Shown here in pieces: positions 10,881 to 22,640 of a stretch of DNA of 64,000 nucleotides; position 1 is the stretch's first letter; each line of letters opens with the position of its first letter. The stretch comes from Chloranthus sessilifolius (taxonomy: Eukaryota; Streptophyta; Magnoliopsida; Chloranthales; Chloranthaceae): the NCBI GenBank assembly GCA_021018995.1, contig CM037586.1, positions 150,020,060 through 150,084,059 on the forward strand, written 5' to 3'. Below the pieces are notes generated by a model. The model saw only the letters and a program-made list of their open reading frames with translations, ran no database searches and had not been told where the DNA came from. The position numbers and the translations under genes are program-made.

Positions 10881-11247
10881 TATGATATAAATTTTTGCTA
10901 GCCCCTGTCACAACAGAGTTCACCTGTTTTAGTTGGTTCCCGCTCTCTTTTCTAACTCCCTACAAAGAAAGATTTACTTGCTCTAGCATTAATATCTCTG
11001 CTCTCTACTAACTCTCTACCAAAACAAATAAAATCAACGAGTAGAGAGGAGAGTAGAACTTTTGCACATATAAATCTTGCATAAAATTTTGTTATGTAAG
11101 GAATTATCAAGAAGAAGTGGTAGCTGCTAAAATAGATAATAGAATGCTAAAAAAGAGAATGAAAACCTATTAAAGTAGATGAACTCTACAAGAGAGGGGC
11201 TATGGGAGAGCTATACCCTAAACAGCCTACATATTAATGTTTTCGGT
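10881..11247. other. Intergenic stretch without a recognisable feature
   Basis: Stops in all frames. Weak local similarity of CTCTCTACTAACTCTCTACC to itself in inverted form near 11040. Nothing else was seen. Confidence 0.4.
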
Positions 11248-11456
11248 GGAGTAGATGTCGCTTAAGCATGACAATAGCATGCCATATGCATATGAGGTGA
11301 TAGCTCAAATTTATACGCAGACTAATATTTATTCTAGATAAAGTTCATTTAGTGGATGTCGCTTAAGCATGACGATAGCATGCCATATGTATGAGGTAAT
11401 AGCTCAAACTTATACATGCGGACTAATATTTACTCTAGATAATGTTCATTTAGTCT
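11248..11456. repeat. Tandem duplication, unit about 105 bp
   Basis: Two successive copies of a unit starting GTCGCTTAAGCATGAC and ending CTAGATAA then GTTCATTTAGT. The copies differ at a few bases. Non-coding. Confidence 0.85.
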
Positions 11457-11732
11457 TCATCTAACCATTTTCCTTATACCACCCATAGTGACAAATTTTA
11501 TTTTCGGTAATTTTTGGGTAGGAGATCCTTTCAGTACATTTCGGAAAAGTTTTGGGGATTAAAATAAAAAAAAAATATATTTAATATTAAAAAAAAATTA
11601 GTAATTGATCCAAGTGGCCAAACATTGACACTAAGCTCAAGCATAAAACTATAGAAAAAAAATTGACAAAGGGTACTATTATACTCACCCCAAAAAGGCT
11701 GCTTTTCACCCCACCTATTTCACCTGGCATGC

Positions 11733-12025
11733 ATTGACCACCTTTTAATCAGATGGTAGAGGTCATTTTTCTTCTCCATCTTTCGCACAATGGATCTATG
11801 GATTGTAAGTGTACCATCATATGGTTGGGTTTTTAGTACACATGGCACACATCTCAAAATGTGATACTAAAATCATATGATATGATTTTAGGATCACTTT
11901 TTGAGATGTGTGTCATGTGTAATAAAAAATCGACCGTTCGATGATACCCCCGCGATCCATAGATCCATTATGGAGAAGATGAGGACGAAAAACTATCTCC
12001 ACCATCTGATTTAAGGGCAGTCAAT
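11733..12025. mobile_element. Foldback element, copy 7, the cleanest copy
   Basis: ATTGACCACCTTTTAATCAG at the left pairs with CTGATTTAAGGGCAGTCAAT at the right. The arms (ACACATGGCACACATCTCAA and TTGAGATGTGTGTCATGTGT) pair nearly perfectly up to a centre near 11880 (CATATGATATG). About 293 bp. A clear target duplication was not resolved. Confidence 0.8.
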
Positions 12026-12104
12026 ACATACCAACAGAAGAGGTGGGGAGAGAAAGCAACTACTAGAGTGAGTTTAATGGTATGACGTTTTCTATCTAGC
12101 GTTT

Positions 12105-12157
12105 AGTCCCACATCGCTAAGGCAAAGAAAGTCGACGTAAGAGCCACCTTATATAAG
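12105..12157 (+). promoter_or_regulatory. Possible plant snRNA-type promoter (USE + TATA)
   Basis: AGTCCCACATCG (12105-12116) matches the plant upstream sequence element RTCCCACATCG of U-snRNA genes. A TATATAA box starts at 12150, 33 bp after the USE, which is the spacing known for Pol II-type plant snRNA genes (Pol III-type is about 10 bp shorter). A start would be expected near 12180. The sequence from there was not recognised as U1, U2, U4, U5 or U6, so this may drive an unknown small RNA or be a relic. Confidence 0.4.
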
Positions 12158-12339
12158 GTATTGCATTCACCAAAACAACGTACAGTCGACCGTTCTTTTG
12201 GATGTCTACAGTTCTTACATAGTTACACTTCTATTTCTAAATTACCAACTTGGAAAAAAAATAATTATAATAAAATAATAAAAATAATTATAATAAAATA
12301 AAATAAATATGAAAAAAAATTACCGAGAATTTATCGAAA

Positions 12340-12450
12340 TTTCATCAAAAATTACTGAAAAGGTCGAAATTTCGACGAAATTTTCGTTTGACCCTTAATT
12401 CGGCGAATTTCACGAAATTTCACCGAATTTCGGCGAAATTTGTCACTATG
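12340..12450. repeat. CGAAATTTCG-rich short repeat block
   Basis: Contains repeated, often self-complementary GGCGAATTTCACGAAATTTC and TCGAAATTTCGACG words. Preceded by low-complexity AATAATTATAATAAAAT sequence (12258-12310). No ends were defined. Confidence 0.45.
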
Positions 12451-12778
12451 ATACCACCTTGTTTGATGATAAAGAAATGTCAAATATTGGTGAAAAAGAA
12501 ATTCAATTTTCATGTCTCCCCCCAGAACAGTGGGGGCTTCGGAACTCCTGAAGAGTTCAAAATTTTCGGCTTCTAGTGCAAAAGATAGATCCTGACATTA
12601 TCTTCCTCTCTGATACAAAACGACGAGGGGGAGAGTTCGAGAACATCAAATGAGTAGTTGACAATCGTGGTGCCATTTTTGTTGATAGTCGTGGATTGGC
12701 AGGTGCATGGCTTGGCTCTTCTATGGGGAAATAATGCAACGTTGGACCTTTTTTCTATGTCAAAAGCATACATCTCAT

Positions 12779-12934
12779 CACTACAAAATATAAGACTATT
12801 AGCAACAATTTTTGGCTATAAAAACTTGCCGCTATTAACAAAAAAACTACTATTAGCGGTAAGGGTATTAGTGACAGTTTTTTGTTAATAGCGGCAGTTT
12901 TTGGCTACCGCTAATAGACTTATTTTTTGTAGTA
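12779..12934. mobile_element. CACTA-type MITE, copy 5
   Basis: Starts CACTACAAAATATAAGACTA and ends TAGACTTATTTTTTGTAGTA. Internal TTAGCGGTAAGGGTATTAG and TAGCGGCAGTTTTTGGC match copy 1. The duplication is not exact (CAT against ATA). Confidence 0.8.
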
Positions 12935-15649
12935 ATAGATGTGGAAGTTGTTGATGTGGGCAATCACGTTTCATAGCGTTTTAGTGGTTTCTATGGCAAT
13001 CCAGTTACACAGAACATGTCATAATCATGGGCGTTGCTTAAACATGTCATGATCCGAAATTCTATCCCATCTCGAGGGCTTATAATTTCGTATTATAACA
13101 CGCATGCATCCCACATACGCTAAGCGGACATATACATAATCAGAGTTCTCACACTAACATGGTTCTGGTTCCACAAAATTCGTGAATCCAATAATAAAGG
13201 AATGAAATATTATGACAACAAAATAGATTAAATAAAATATGATAAAATCTATGAAATGTTTACTAATCAATGAAAAAATAAAGGTCAATAATAAATCAAA
13301 TGTACAAGACTAATAATGAATACCCAACAATAAACAATAACATTACGAAATTAAAGAATAACTGTCTAAACTGAAAATCCTAATCTTAGTACTACAACTA
13401 TATTATCAGTCATTTGCATAAGGATCATAGTCATCACCAATCAACACTGAGGTACTCCTGATGTCTTGTAGTGTCCCCCTCCTAAGGCTCATGGTACTCA
13501 GCTTCCACGAGATCAACAAATCAGCGTCTGCAGGATCGGGATAATTGGTCTTCTCTTCGTCGATAAAATTACCTGAAAAGAATAAATGTCATGAGGGCTG
13601 AGTTGCTAAATAATGCACAAATCAATAGATACACCACCAATTCACCCTACACTCCTGTGCATTGTGGGTGCATCTTGTGAGTGATAATAGTATGACAGTA
13701 TATAAGAAAAATAGAAATGTCAGAATCATGCGTAACATTAAACTCATATCTTAATCTACATGTAAGACCATAATCTGGACATATTCTAATCCTAACGTAC
13801 CCCACTATACCTCATAAATGTAACTTATCATATTACAACGACACATGCATCTGTATATCGCATGGGCATATATACTCACTTTTATTCCTAATACGATTGT
13901 GCCAGAGTTGCTACTCAAACCTACCATGTGAGGGTTTCCATAGTAGCATACAATCATAATATACCGCCCTCCATAATATAATATAACGTAACATATCATA
14001 TACTTCATCCAGTCTCAGGGGTGCCCGACAAGAACTCATAATCATAATTCATACTGTCTTCTGAGAGACTCGTCTCGACTGTAGACGTTATAGTCCTTAC
14101 GGTAGCTACGTAAGAAATGACACATATAAACTTAGTTTCTTAATCTTATTTGGCCTATACAGCGATGCCTTATTATATACGTATTTTATCTTATCTTACA
14201 TATTATTTTTTATTATTTTTCCTATAATTTAAATTTAGAGTGAGTCATAGTGCGATAAGCTTCACTAAATCACGCTTTCCAATAGGCGAGTTCCATAGTA
14301 ACCTGAATATACTTCATGTCGCAGTCCATACTCTTATAGAATGTTGCATCCGTATATGAATACCTAAATTTCGAGTTTCATGTGACCGTGAAGGGAACCT
14401 CACAATGACTAAGACATAAAGGTCAACTATTCAATCTTATTTCTTAATTTAATCTATCATATTTAAAACTCAGGGTGGTGATAGGGTCACCATATATGAC
14501 ACTGATGTAAATTTTAATTGTGATATTTTACTCGCAAATGCACGAATCGGATTGTATATAGTGGGTGCGGAGTACGAGATCGTTCCCACGAGGACTAATT
14601 TTGAAAGATCTAAAAAGATAAGCAATTCCAGAAATCTACTAAGATCTAACAGTATTCTACCAGTCTTATGATTTAGGTGGTTTGATGAGATGATAATTAC
14701 TGACTACAAACTAAAACTTAACTGATAATTCAAAAATAAAGATAAAGATGAAGTGTGACAGCCCGGATTTTCCCAACCTAAAATTTGGAGATTATTTATT
14801 TATTTATTATTATTTTTTTTTTTAACTTTACACCAAAACCAAATGAGAAATTCGGACCGCCAAATCGTAAATCACAATCTGATACAGAACACTTGGCACA
14901 TCCATATGCAGACGGAAATCAAAGCAAGGTTATATAAGTATCATGAACAAAACTCCAATTCTAATATCTAATATGTACTGAACTAAACAAACGCCAGTGA
15001 TGACTAACCATCACCAACAGTAGTGTACCATGCATGTATAATAGCATGAACGTACCAACCTTGAACTTACCAAGATCCACGATGCACTAAATCTACAATC
15101 CCAAAACAGAGTACAAATCCTTATGCGGAAGCTCCTTTTTCTTCAAGTATGTAGTTTGGCCCTCCTCAAAGCTACACCTGTGACGTATAGTCGGGGTGAG
15201 CTAACATCCAAGCTCAATGGAGAAAACTAATACTAATATACATCTCATCACATGCATAGATTCAAAGACAAGATCAAAATATTTTCTTATCAAGGCTAAA
15301 ACTGACTTCAAAGGCATTTCTTATCAAAATTGAAACTGAGTTCAAAGGCATTTTCTTATCCAAATTCAAAACTAATTTCAAAGGCAAACTGATTTCGAAG
15401 ATGTTTTCTTATCAAAATCGAAACTGATTTCAAAGACATTTTCTTAATAAAATTGAAACTGACTAATCTCTTATCAGAAGCATATTTCTTATTTTCGATT
15501 TACTGAGTTTTAATCACATTCATTTACATGTCTTACATATTCTTACCTGACTTACCCACATGTCTTACATATTCTTACATTGCTTACACATATGTTTTAT
15601 ACATTCTTACTTAGCTTACTTATATGTTGCACACTTTCTTACTTCCCTT

Positions 15650-16060
15650 ACACAATTCGATTCACGGATATCCCGCGTACGGATTCGATTCACGAAGACC
15701 GTGTGTCGGTTCAATTCAAACACTCACTTGCATAGCTTACATTGTCACATAGTTTACACAATTCGATTCACGGATATCCCGCCGCTGCAGTTCGATTCAC
15801 GAGACCGCCGTGCGATTCGATTCTGTAGCTGCCGTGCGATACGATTCATGGATATCCCCGTGTCGATTCGATTCATGGGTTTATTAGCCGCCGTCTTGCT
15901 CGATTCGATTCCGCCCTACCGGCTCACAAGGTACCATATAATCTGCCCATAGCGGTCCACACATGCACATATAATCCGCCCATAGCGGTCTACGATGTTA
16001 TATAATCCGCCCTTAGTGGTCCACAACACACTTATAATTCGCCCATAGCGGTCCACTTAA
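15650..16060. repeat. Two adjacent minisatellites inside the family 2 LTR
   Basis: 15655-15910: degenerate units built on ATTCGATTCACGGATATCCC and CCGCCGTGCGATTCGATTC. 15935-16055: four units of about 33-40 bp with the core ATAATCCGCCCATAGCGGTC. The core has an internal dyad (CCGC and GCGG). Confidence 0.75.
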
Positions 16061-16848
16061 AATTTTTTTAACTTATGGTTCGATTTGGATTCAAATTTAT
16101 ATACAAATTCGATTTAGATTCAATTCAAAGTTCACATTTTCTTCCTTCAAATTTAACTTCTGGGTTCGATTCAAAACTTGTAAAACACACATACGATGTT
16201 CAAGACTGAAATTCCTTACATGATTTTCGAAGGCTATATAAAAGGTTCAAAACAAAGATCATTTCTTGATTCGATACGTCAATAATTTTTAAAACAGCCA
16301 CTATGTCAAAGATTCGATAATTCAAAGCTTTCGAGCATTTCAAACAATCAAAATATTCAATCAAATATTTGAGTTCAAAGATATAAAGTTTTCATTGCAA
16401 GGATTTCAAATGCTAATTCATTTCAAAACAAAACTTATCATCTTTCATTCGATCATATCAAGCATCTATGAAATTAAATCAAAATGCAATTGCGTATGAA
16501 ATTTTCCCCACCTTAACCTCGAATCAGAAAAGCCAAGCAATGCCCTATCGATGGCTTTCCTCCCTCAATCTACATCACAAATATATGATGATGTATCAAT
16601 GATCAACACTAATCACTAATAACTTAGACTATTTAAGTGTTTTAAAAAAAAATCGAGTCAGAACGGGCAAGTTTGCGCCAACATAGAAATTGATGTAACC
16701 TTCCTCCTAAATTTGGACCTTTAAAAATTTAGATTCATAAGTTGTTCAAAACACACAAGTTGTGAGTTGTAAATCTCTTTGTTATATTTCCAACGCCTCA
16801 AGAATCGCATCAATCGGAGGTCGGAGTAGAAAGTTATGGTCAAAAAAC

Positions 16849-17345
16849 CGATTAATCGATTTTCAAAATCGATTAATCGATTTTCCAAAGTCGATTGATC
16901 GATTTTCTCTCGATTGATCGATTTTCAAAGAGCCAAAAATCTTATTCACTATTTGAGGCCAGTCGATTAATCGACCCAATTTTGATTAATCGAAATTCAA
17001 AAATCGATTAATCGATTTTACTCGATTAATCGGTTTCGTTTCTCGACAAAAATCAGAAATTTACCTAACTTATTACTAAATTTTGACCTTTAAAAAGATT
17101 GATTCACAAGTTTGTCAATTCATGAAAGTTGTAGGTCTTGCTGTCCTCTTTCCAACGCAATAAGAATCATATCAATCAGAATTCGGCACAAAACGTTATG
17201 GCCGAAATACTACGATAGTGTCAGTAAGCCCAGGCAAACTCGATTAATCGAAATTCTCTTCGATTAATCGATTTTGTGAAGTTCCTCTTGAATTTCTCTC
17301 TTGTAAAAAATCGATTAATCGAGTTTCAAAATCGATTAATCGATT
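16849..17345. repeat. Cluster of TCGATTAATCGA palindromes (family 2 LTR)
   Basis: At least a dozen copies or one-base variants of TCGATTAATCGA, mostly in groups with centres 18-22 bp apart, for example 16849-16920, 16962-17035, 17240-17270 and 17310-17345. Between the first two centres, positions 16854-16874 form an uninterrupted inverted repeat around a single C. Non-coding. Confidence 0.85.
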
Positions 17346-18798
17346 TTGATAGTTTCTGAGCACTTCTCGAGCTTGAACCTTGAAACCCATTTTTTTTCAT
17401 CAAAATTCAATCCTTTTGATCCTAATCTTTTGCACACATCTAAGCAACATATATTTAATTAAATACATGGAAGAATTGCGTTATTTACCTCTTTAAATTG
17501 GTGATCTACTCGTAGATCGGATCGTCTTCTTCGTTAGATAAAAAGGGTTTCCAAACCCACCTCGATCATCTCCGAGCTTCACGATCACACCCAAGCCCAT
17601 GAAATCGATGGCAATCCTTACACACACACTTCACATAACTCATGCTATGATTTGTGGATCAAAACTCATGATCTCATCGCAAGAAGAGGATTTCAAAACC
17701 CCCAAACGGCTCTAAAACCCATAAAAGCAAAACCAAAAGTCGAAACCGACAACGATCCTTCCCTTATACGATCTCACAAAACCTTTTCCACGCAATCACA
17801 AGGCTTGGAGCATACGAATCCGGCGATTCTTCCTCTTTCTTCTTCCTTCTCTCTTCAAAACCCAAACCATCAAACTCTTGCAACCGGTTAAGGCTTCAAA
17901 AGGAAGCTAGCCCCCTTTTTTTTTTTTTTAAACTAAAAAGGCCGGCTCTCATGCAAAACACATACACCCATTTTGGGTGTTAGTCTTATCTAAGGACCTA
18001 GTTTTTTGCGTGAAACGGGCGTACCTAGTTAAGGTATTATCTATTATATAAATGATCCCTTGGTTCAGTGTGGGGCCTGTACACCCAAACTACTTATCAA
18101 TCGGACCCGACGTTAAGCCAATACGCACCACCACGGTGTATGAACTCGGTCCTAAAAATCTCATACGAGCTCAAACGGACCTAAAATGATCTCGTTTGAA
18201 AAATCTAAATAGTGACATGTTTCTTAACAGACATGCACCCGATCAGGACCTATAGTTGGCTCAAATAGTCGGCCCAACTAGCAGCCAATACAGTTGGCCC
18301 ACTTAGTCAAACAAGTTATTTAACCATTACTAAACTTTTATTCTCTCTCTAGAACCAAAATTATAAGAGAAATAAATTCTCCTGCCTTTATTTTCATTTA
18401 TAACCAACATAAACTTAGGTGTTAAGCCAATACGCCATAGCTAGGAGTATACAATTCATCCAAAGGTCCACACGCGAGTCTAAACCAATCTTTATTATTA
18501 TTTTTTTTCCACTTAAGACTTAGCCCAACTAACTTAATTATTTTCACCATGTCGGGTACGTGATCAGTCGGGCACGCACACCGAGGTATATTGTTCAAAG
18601 GTCAAAATTTTTCAGGATGTTATATGAAGATACTAAATCATCCCATCTTTGGTCCGTTCTTCCCATAATACAAATCTACGGATTAAACTATGAGATATAC
18701 CATTGAAAACAAATATCTTTTATGAAAGATAAATGGTCAAAAACCCCGATAGGTTCCACGTTGCATCCCTGCAATCAGGACTTAGATGATTTTCAGAT

Positions 18799-19132
18799 AT
18801 AGATCTGAGATCAAGGGCATGGATCGGCACACTTGATCTCAGGTTCAAATAAAAATCATCCCCAAAGTGGGTAAAAATTTCAACAATAATACCACCATAG
18901 ATCTGAAATCAAGGGCATGGCTCGGCACACTCGATTACAGATTAGGGAGTAATTAAGATAAAATTACCATTACAGATTCAAGATCCAGGGCATGGCTTGG
19001 CACACTCGATCCCGGATCATAATCGTAATTAGATCCACACGATGAAAGCAAAAAGACCATTTAACAATTATTGGGTAAAATTATCGTCACAGATCTAAGA
19101 TCCCGGGCATGGCTCGACACACGCAATCCGAT
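18799..19132. repeat. Tandem repeat, unit about 85-110 bp, four copies
   Basis: Four units share the core AGATCTGAGATCAAGGGCAT followed by GGCTCGGCACACTCGAT. Spacers between cores vary. They lie in the solo LTR 14503-20167, downstream of its nested insertion. Confidence 0.8.
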
Positions 19133-19644
19133 TAGTGGCGGGAATTTCATCCGTTCTTGATAGCACAACAACCATAAAATAAGATCTCATATTTTAATCC
19201 TAAATTTATATTATTAAAAGTACATCCCTCGGATGGGAATCATTAGATCCCCATCCTTATGAATTTAGCCACACATATTGCAATTAAATGGCATAAATAA
19301 ATAAGGAAGAGAAAATAACATTAATTTAATGAATTAAAAATACCTCAACTTCAAAATAAATTACTTTGATCCAAAAGTACGATGGTCTTTAGAAACGAGA
19401 ATAATGCAGGAATAAACTTGAGCAAAAATATAATAAACTGGAGGAATGAGTACTGGAAATTAAAGGAACAAAGCTCTAAAAAAGGAATAAATAAAAACTC
19501 CCTATTTCTATGTCTAACTATGAAAAAGAAAAGCAAAAAACTAAAACTCTAATCTCCTATCTCCCTAATTTCTAATTCTCCCTCGAAGTGTTTGAGTCCC
19601 TTTAAATAGATTCCCGGTCGCAGAAGTCTCCCCAGCCGCCAATT

Positions 19645-19785
19645 TAGGGTCGATTAATTGACCCAATAGGGTCGATGCATCGACCCTACAAAAGAGACTC
19701 AAAATCAGCTATAAAGTAGTTAATTCCGTGTCAGACTCTCCTTCTCCTCGATTAATCGACCAAAAGGGTCGATGCATCGACCCCC
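19645..19785. repeat. Two palindrome pairs, TCGATTAATCGA / TCGATGCATCGA (solo LTR)
   Basis: At 19649-19685 and 19748-19782, a TCGATTAAT(T/C)GA copy is followed about 21-22 bp later (centre to centre) by GGTCGATGCATCGACC. The intervening GACCC...GGGTC ends are complementary. This is the same arrangement as the pairs in the Athila-like element, with a different palindrome. Confidence 0.75.
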
Positions 19786-20879
19786 AAAAATCTGTGAATT
19801 TCAGCACACTTTTTGTATCAGATACTACTTCGGTATTTCAGCTATAACTTTATGTCCTGAACTCAAATTGAGGTGATTCTTACGCCGTTGGAAAGTTGAC
19901 GAAAAGATCTACAACTTTTGTGTTTTGATAATTTCATAATTCGGCCATCTTGAAGGTACAAATTTATCCACAAGTCGCACCAAGTTCTCGATGACCCAAA
20001 GTTACAGTGTTTTGACATTATTTTCAGAATTCTTGGGCTGTTTTCCACACTTGGCTTGTATTTACCTGAAACACTTTAAATCTAATAATTCTCATCAGAT
20101 AGCCTTCATCGGACAGCTAAATATAGGTATTTAGGGGTAAAATATCATCATATTTCAGTACTCATCAGACACCGTATATGAGATTATATTGAATTCACAC
20201 TCACCTCACTTGTCATGATATCTTATACCACCATGAGTTGTAAGGTATGTAAATATGGTGTGATCTCCACTTCGATATCATCTCAACAAATCATTACGCT
20301 CAAGTATAGACATAATCTCACACTCGCGTAGACATCATCTCAGCAAATCATTACGCTCAAGCATAGACATAATCTCACACTCAAGCATAGACATAACCTA
20401 TCCTATCCATAAAACGTACAACATAATAATGATGAGAACATAATCCTATTTGACTAGTGAATAGATTTGAATTCAAAAGTACCTTATGTATATACGTATA
20501 TATTTATATAGCACACCAATACAAATATAGAATAGAGTAGTTATTAGTATGCGTTAAATTGAGAACGTGAAGGTCAAAGCTCAATTTTATGAGGGCATCA
20601 AATTTCTAAAGTCTCCATACTATCGTGAAGATCGTGTTGAAGCAATAAAAATTAATATATAATATATTATAATCTGATAATTAAATGAAAAGATATCATA
20701 ATTCTAAATTTAGATTTATCATGACCATCGATCGAAACCTAATTTGATATAAGCATGCAATAAGAATTTTAGTCATAATATATTAAGGGTAGAGTACTCG
20801 ATACTCCGCCAACGACATCGATATTTTGGGACCCTAGACCTCGAATCGGGTATGAAATTTGAGTCCAAAACATTGCTGA

Positions 20880-21080
20880 TCGCTTGAGTGAGAACCAAAG
20901 TCTCTCGAGCGACTCATACCAGAGAAATCGCTCTCTAAATGTGCACTGTCGCTCGAACGATTTTCACCCTAAAAAACTCCCTTAGCGTAGTGCATTGGTC
21001 GGTCGAATGATAACCACAGTCACTCGAGCGACTTTCGCTTGAGAAAAATCCCTCTTATGCGATCCACCTCTCTCAAGCGA
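20880..21080. repeat. Cluster of CTCGAG-cored palindromes (family 1 LTR)
   Basis: Variants of TCGCTCGAGCGA at about 20878, 20900, 20952, 20998, 21023 and 21070. Two of the adjacent pairs are 21 bp apart centre to centre. Position in the LTR corresponds roughly to the ATCGATTGATCGAT-type words at 63545-63575 in the related copy. Confidence 0.65.
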
Positions 21081-21844
21081 TCCAAAATATGGACGTTGCC
21101 CTGAAGCTCACAGACGTCCGACCTGAAGCTTATAGATGTCCGATTTGCATGGATCCCAATCGATTAGAGCCATATCCAACTGATTGTTTCTCCATGGAAG
21201 TTAGGGCTCAGATAGGGTTGGACCTTCTTGCCAATTTTTCGGCACCATTCGGCCGGTGGCTCGCCGACCACGGTCAAACAAAGGGATGATTTTAAAAGAA
21301 AATATAAAAATATGCAAATTCACAGTTTAAATAATAAGGGAAATTACTAGTTATTCAGATCTATCATATTTTCAAGATATTAAGGGTTAATAAATTTTAA
21401 ACCCGTCGATGCGCGATCGAACGCATCCTGGGATCTGAGAAGAATAGAGGAGATTGATGGGTACCCATGTGTTGAAGCGTGAACGGTTGATCTTGAGGCG
21501 GTTCAGGTTGAAGAGATCGATGCCCAAAGCGTTCGTTCGTCTAAATCATCTTCTCCTTTTTCATCCTTCGATCTTGTCGGTGGTTGAGCGGAAGATTTGA
21601 GGAAAGAGGCTAGAGAGTTTTGAGGGAGAGGAGTTAAGAGGAAGAAAACTCTTGTGTAATTTTGGTTATAGAGAACAGAGAATTTTTAAGGTTTTATTGA
21701 TAATGATAGCAAAGTTTTAGGTTAATCCTAATTAAGACTTTTTTGTAAAAGATTCAATAAGTAGGATTTTTCCACTCAATAAGGTATTCATGCCTGAGTG
21801 AATTAGTTTTCAAAAGGTTTCGTTCAAGTACTTTGTGTAGGCAC

Positions 21845-22061
21845 CAAGGATCAAAATTTTGGGTTTCATTTCGATTTCGGAGGGGACGGAAACCGAAAAT
21901 TTGAACCGAAATTTCGGCCAAAAATTTGAATTTCGGTTGATAATTTCAAGCCCATACAAAAATATGACCGAAATTTCGGTCAAAATTATTGTTTTAGTGA
22001 GGACCGAAACCGATAATTTGGATCAAAATTTTGATCATTTCGGCCAAAATTTTGATCCTTG
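21845..22061. mobile_element. hAT-type MITE with CAAGGATCAAAATTTTGG ends, copy 1
   Basis: Left end CAAGGATCAAAATTTTGG, right end CCAAAATTTTGATCCTTG, perfect inverted repeats. It is flanked by the exact 8-bp duplication GTAGGCAC (21837-21844 and 22062-22069), the hAT length. The interior is made of CCGAAATTTCGG-type self-complementary words. 217 bp, non-coding. Confidence 0.9.
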
Positions 22062-22379
22062 GTAGGCACCGAAGCAAATGGTGTTTATCTCCCGAAATTG
22101 CAGTTATATCCCTTAACATGTTTCATCTCTTTAAATGGGCATAACTTTTTATATTCTTATCGGAATTCGATAAATTATATATCGTTGGAATCGTATCTAT
22201 GAGCACTTACCAATGAGTCCAAAATTAACAAAGAAAAAGGAACATAGAAAATTTGAATTTTTTGTAAAAGAGGATGGGTTATAGTGTGGAGTGTTAACAC
22301 CGTGCACAATATAGTACATCATCTAGCACCGTTAAAATAGTTAAAATGGGTCGGATTATTTCAAAACATCTGAGTACCA

Positions 22380-22530
22380 GAAGTTCTCTCCTCTGACTTT
22401 GTGCGGGTGATTTCAATGAGATCATGTCTATGTTTGAAAAATCTGGTAGGAGAATTCATAAGTTCAGATTGACCAATTCTGCGAGGTAATTGATTTTTGC
22501 AAACTTTAGGATATCGGGTATGAGGGACTA
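22380..22530 (+). pseudogene. LINE endonuclease fragment, plus strand
   Basis: Translation gives LCAGDFNEIMSMFEKSGRR, matching the GDFNEI...EKSGG block in the middle of the apurinic-type endonuclease of plant L1-like LINEs. The frame then breaks within about 30 codons. It is a short orphan fragment. No other part of this LINE was found next to it. Confidence 0.65.
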
Positions 22531-22544
22531 AGGTGTCAAACCCG

Positions 22545-22640
22545 GTTTCTGTATTGGGTATCGGTCTATGGAGGACCGATACGAATCGGCTGATACGTAT
22601 TGACCGATACCGATACGTATCGGTCCATGGTGTAGATTGT
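22545..22640. repeat. GTATCGG-type dispersed repeat, copy 3
   Basis: GGACCGATACGAATCGGC, GATACGTATTGACC and CCGATACGTATCGGTCC lie within 80 bp. Strongly self-complementary and related to the other GATACG blocks. Confidence 0.55.

Larger units (their letters stand above)
14754..18624 (+). mobile_element. Long LTR (probably solo) of family 2
   Basis: Starts TGTGACAGCCCGGATTTTCC and ends TTTTCAGGATGTTATA, flanked by the 5-bp duplication TGAAG (14749-14753 and 18625-18629). The start closely matches the minus-strand element at 52409-55081. No gag-pol sequence was found in 3.87 kb. Open frames of 130 and 79 codons (15560 and 17652) have no recognisable motifs, and the first overlaps a minisatellite. 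It contains minisatellites (15650-16060) and a palindrome cluster (16850-17345). Confidence 0.75.
14503..20167. mobile_element. Solo LTR of about 1.8 kb, itself split by a family 2 LTR
   Basis: Starts TGATGTAAATTTTAATTG and ends TTTCAGTACTCATCA, with an exact 5-bp duplication GACAC (14498-14502 and 20168-20172). When the 3.9-kb nested element is removed about 1.79 kb remains, with no coding sequence. It resembles the Athila-like LTRs at 25721 and 39146 in layout: TGAT start, GCAAATGCACGAATCGGA against GCAAGTGCACAAGATCTA near the start, and GGACAGCTAAATATAGG against GGATAGCTAAATATAGG near the end. It interrupts the family 1 LTR exactly where the copy at 62930-62990 is continuous. Confidence 0.85.
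13045..22285 (+). mobile_element. Long LTR of family 1, split by nested insertions
   Basis: Starts TGTCATGATCCGAAATTC. The window holds two relatives: plus strand from 61687 (TGTCACGACCCGAAATTC) and minus strand from 46370. Shared landmarks in matching order are TAAGCGGACATA, CATAATCAGAGTTCTC, CTTACGGTAGCTACGTAAG, ACCATGAGTTGTAAGG and, near the end, GGGCATAACTTTTTATATTC. The segment is interrupted by 14503-20167 and by a hAT-type MITE at 21845-22061, leaving about 3.3 kb of its own sequence. No internal gene was seen, so it is best read as a solo or fragmentary LTR. The 3' edge is approximate. Confidence 0.65.

Noticed and set aside
15560-15952. A 130-codon plus-strand open frame.
   Set aside because: It is made largely by a minisatellite (repeated IRF and IRFM words), so the open frame follows from the repeat period.
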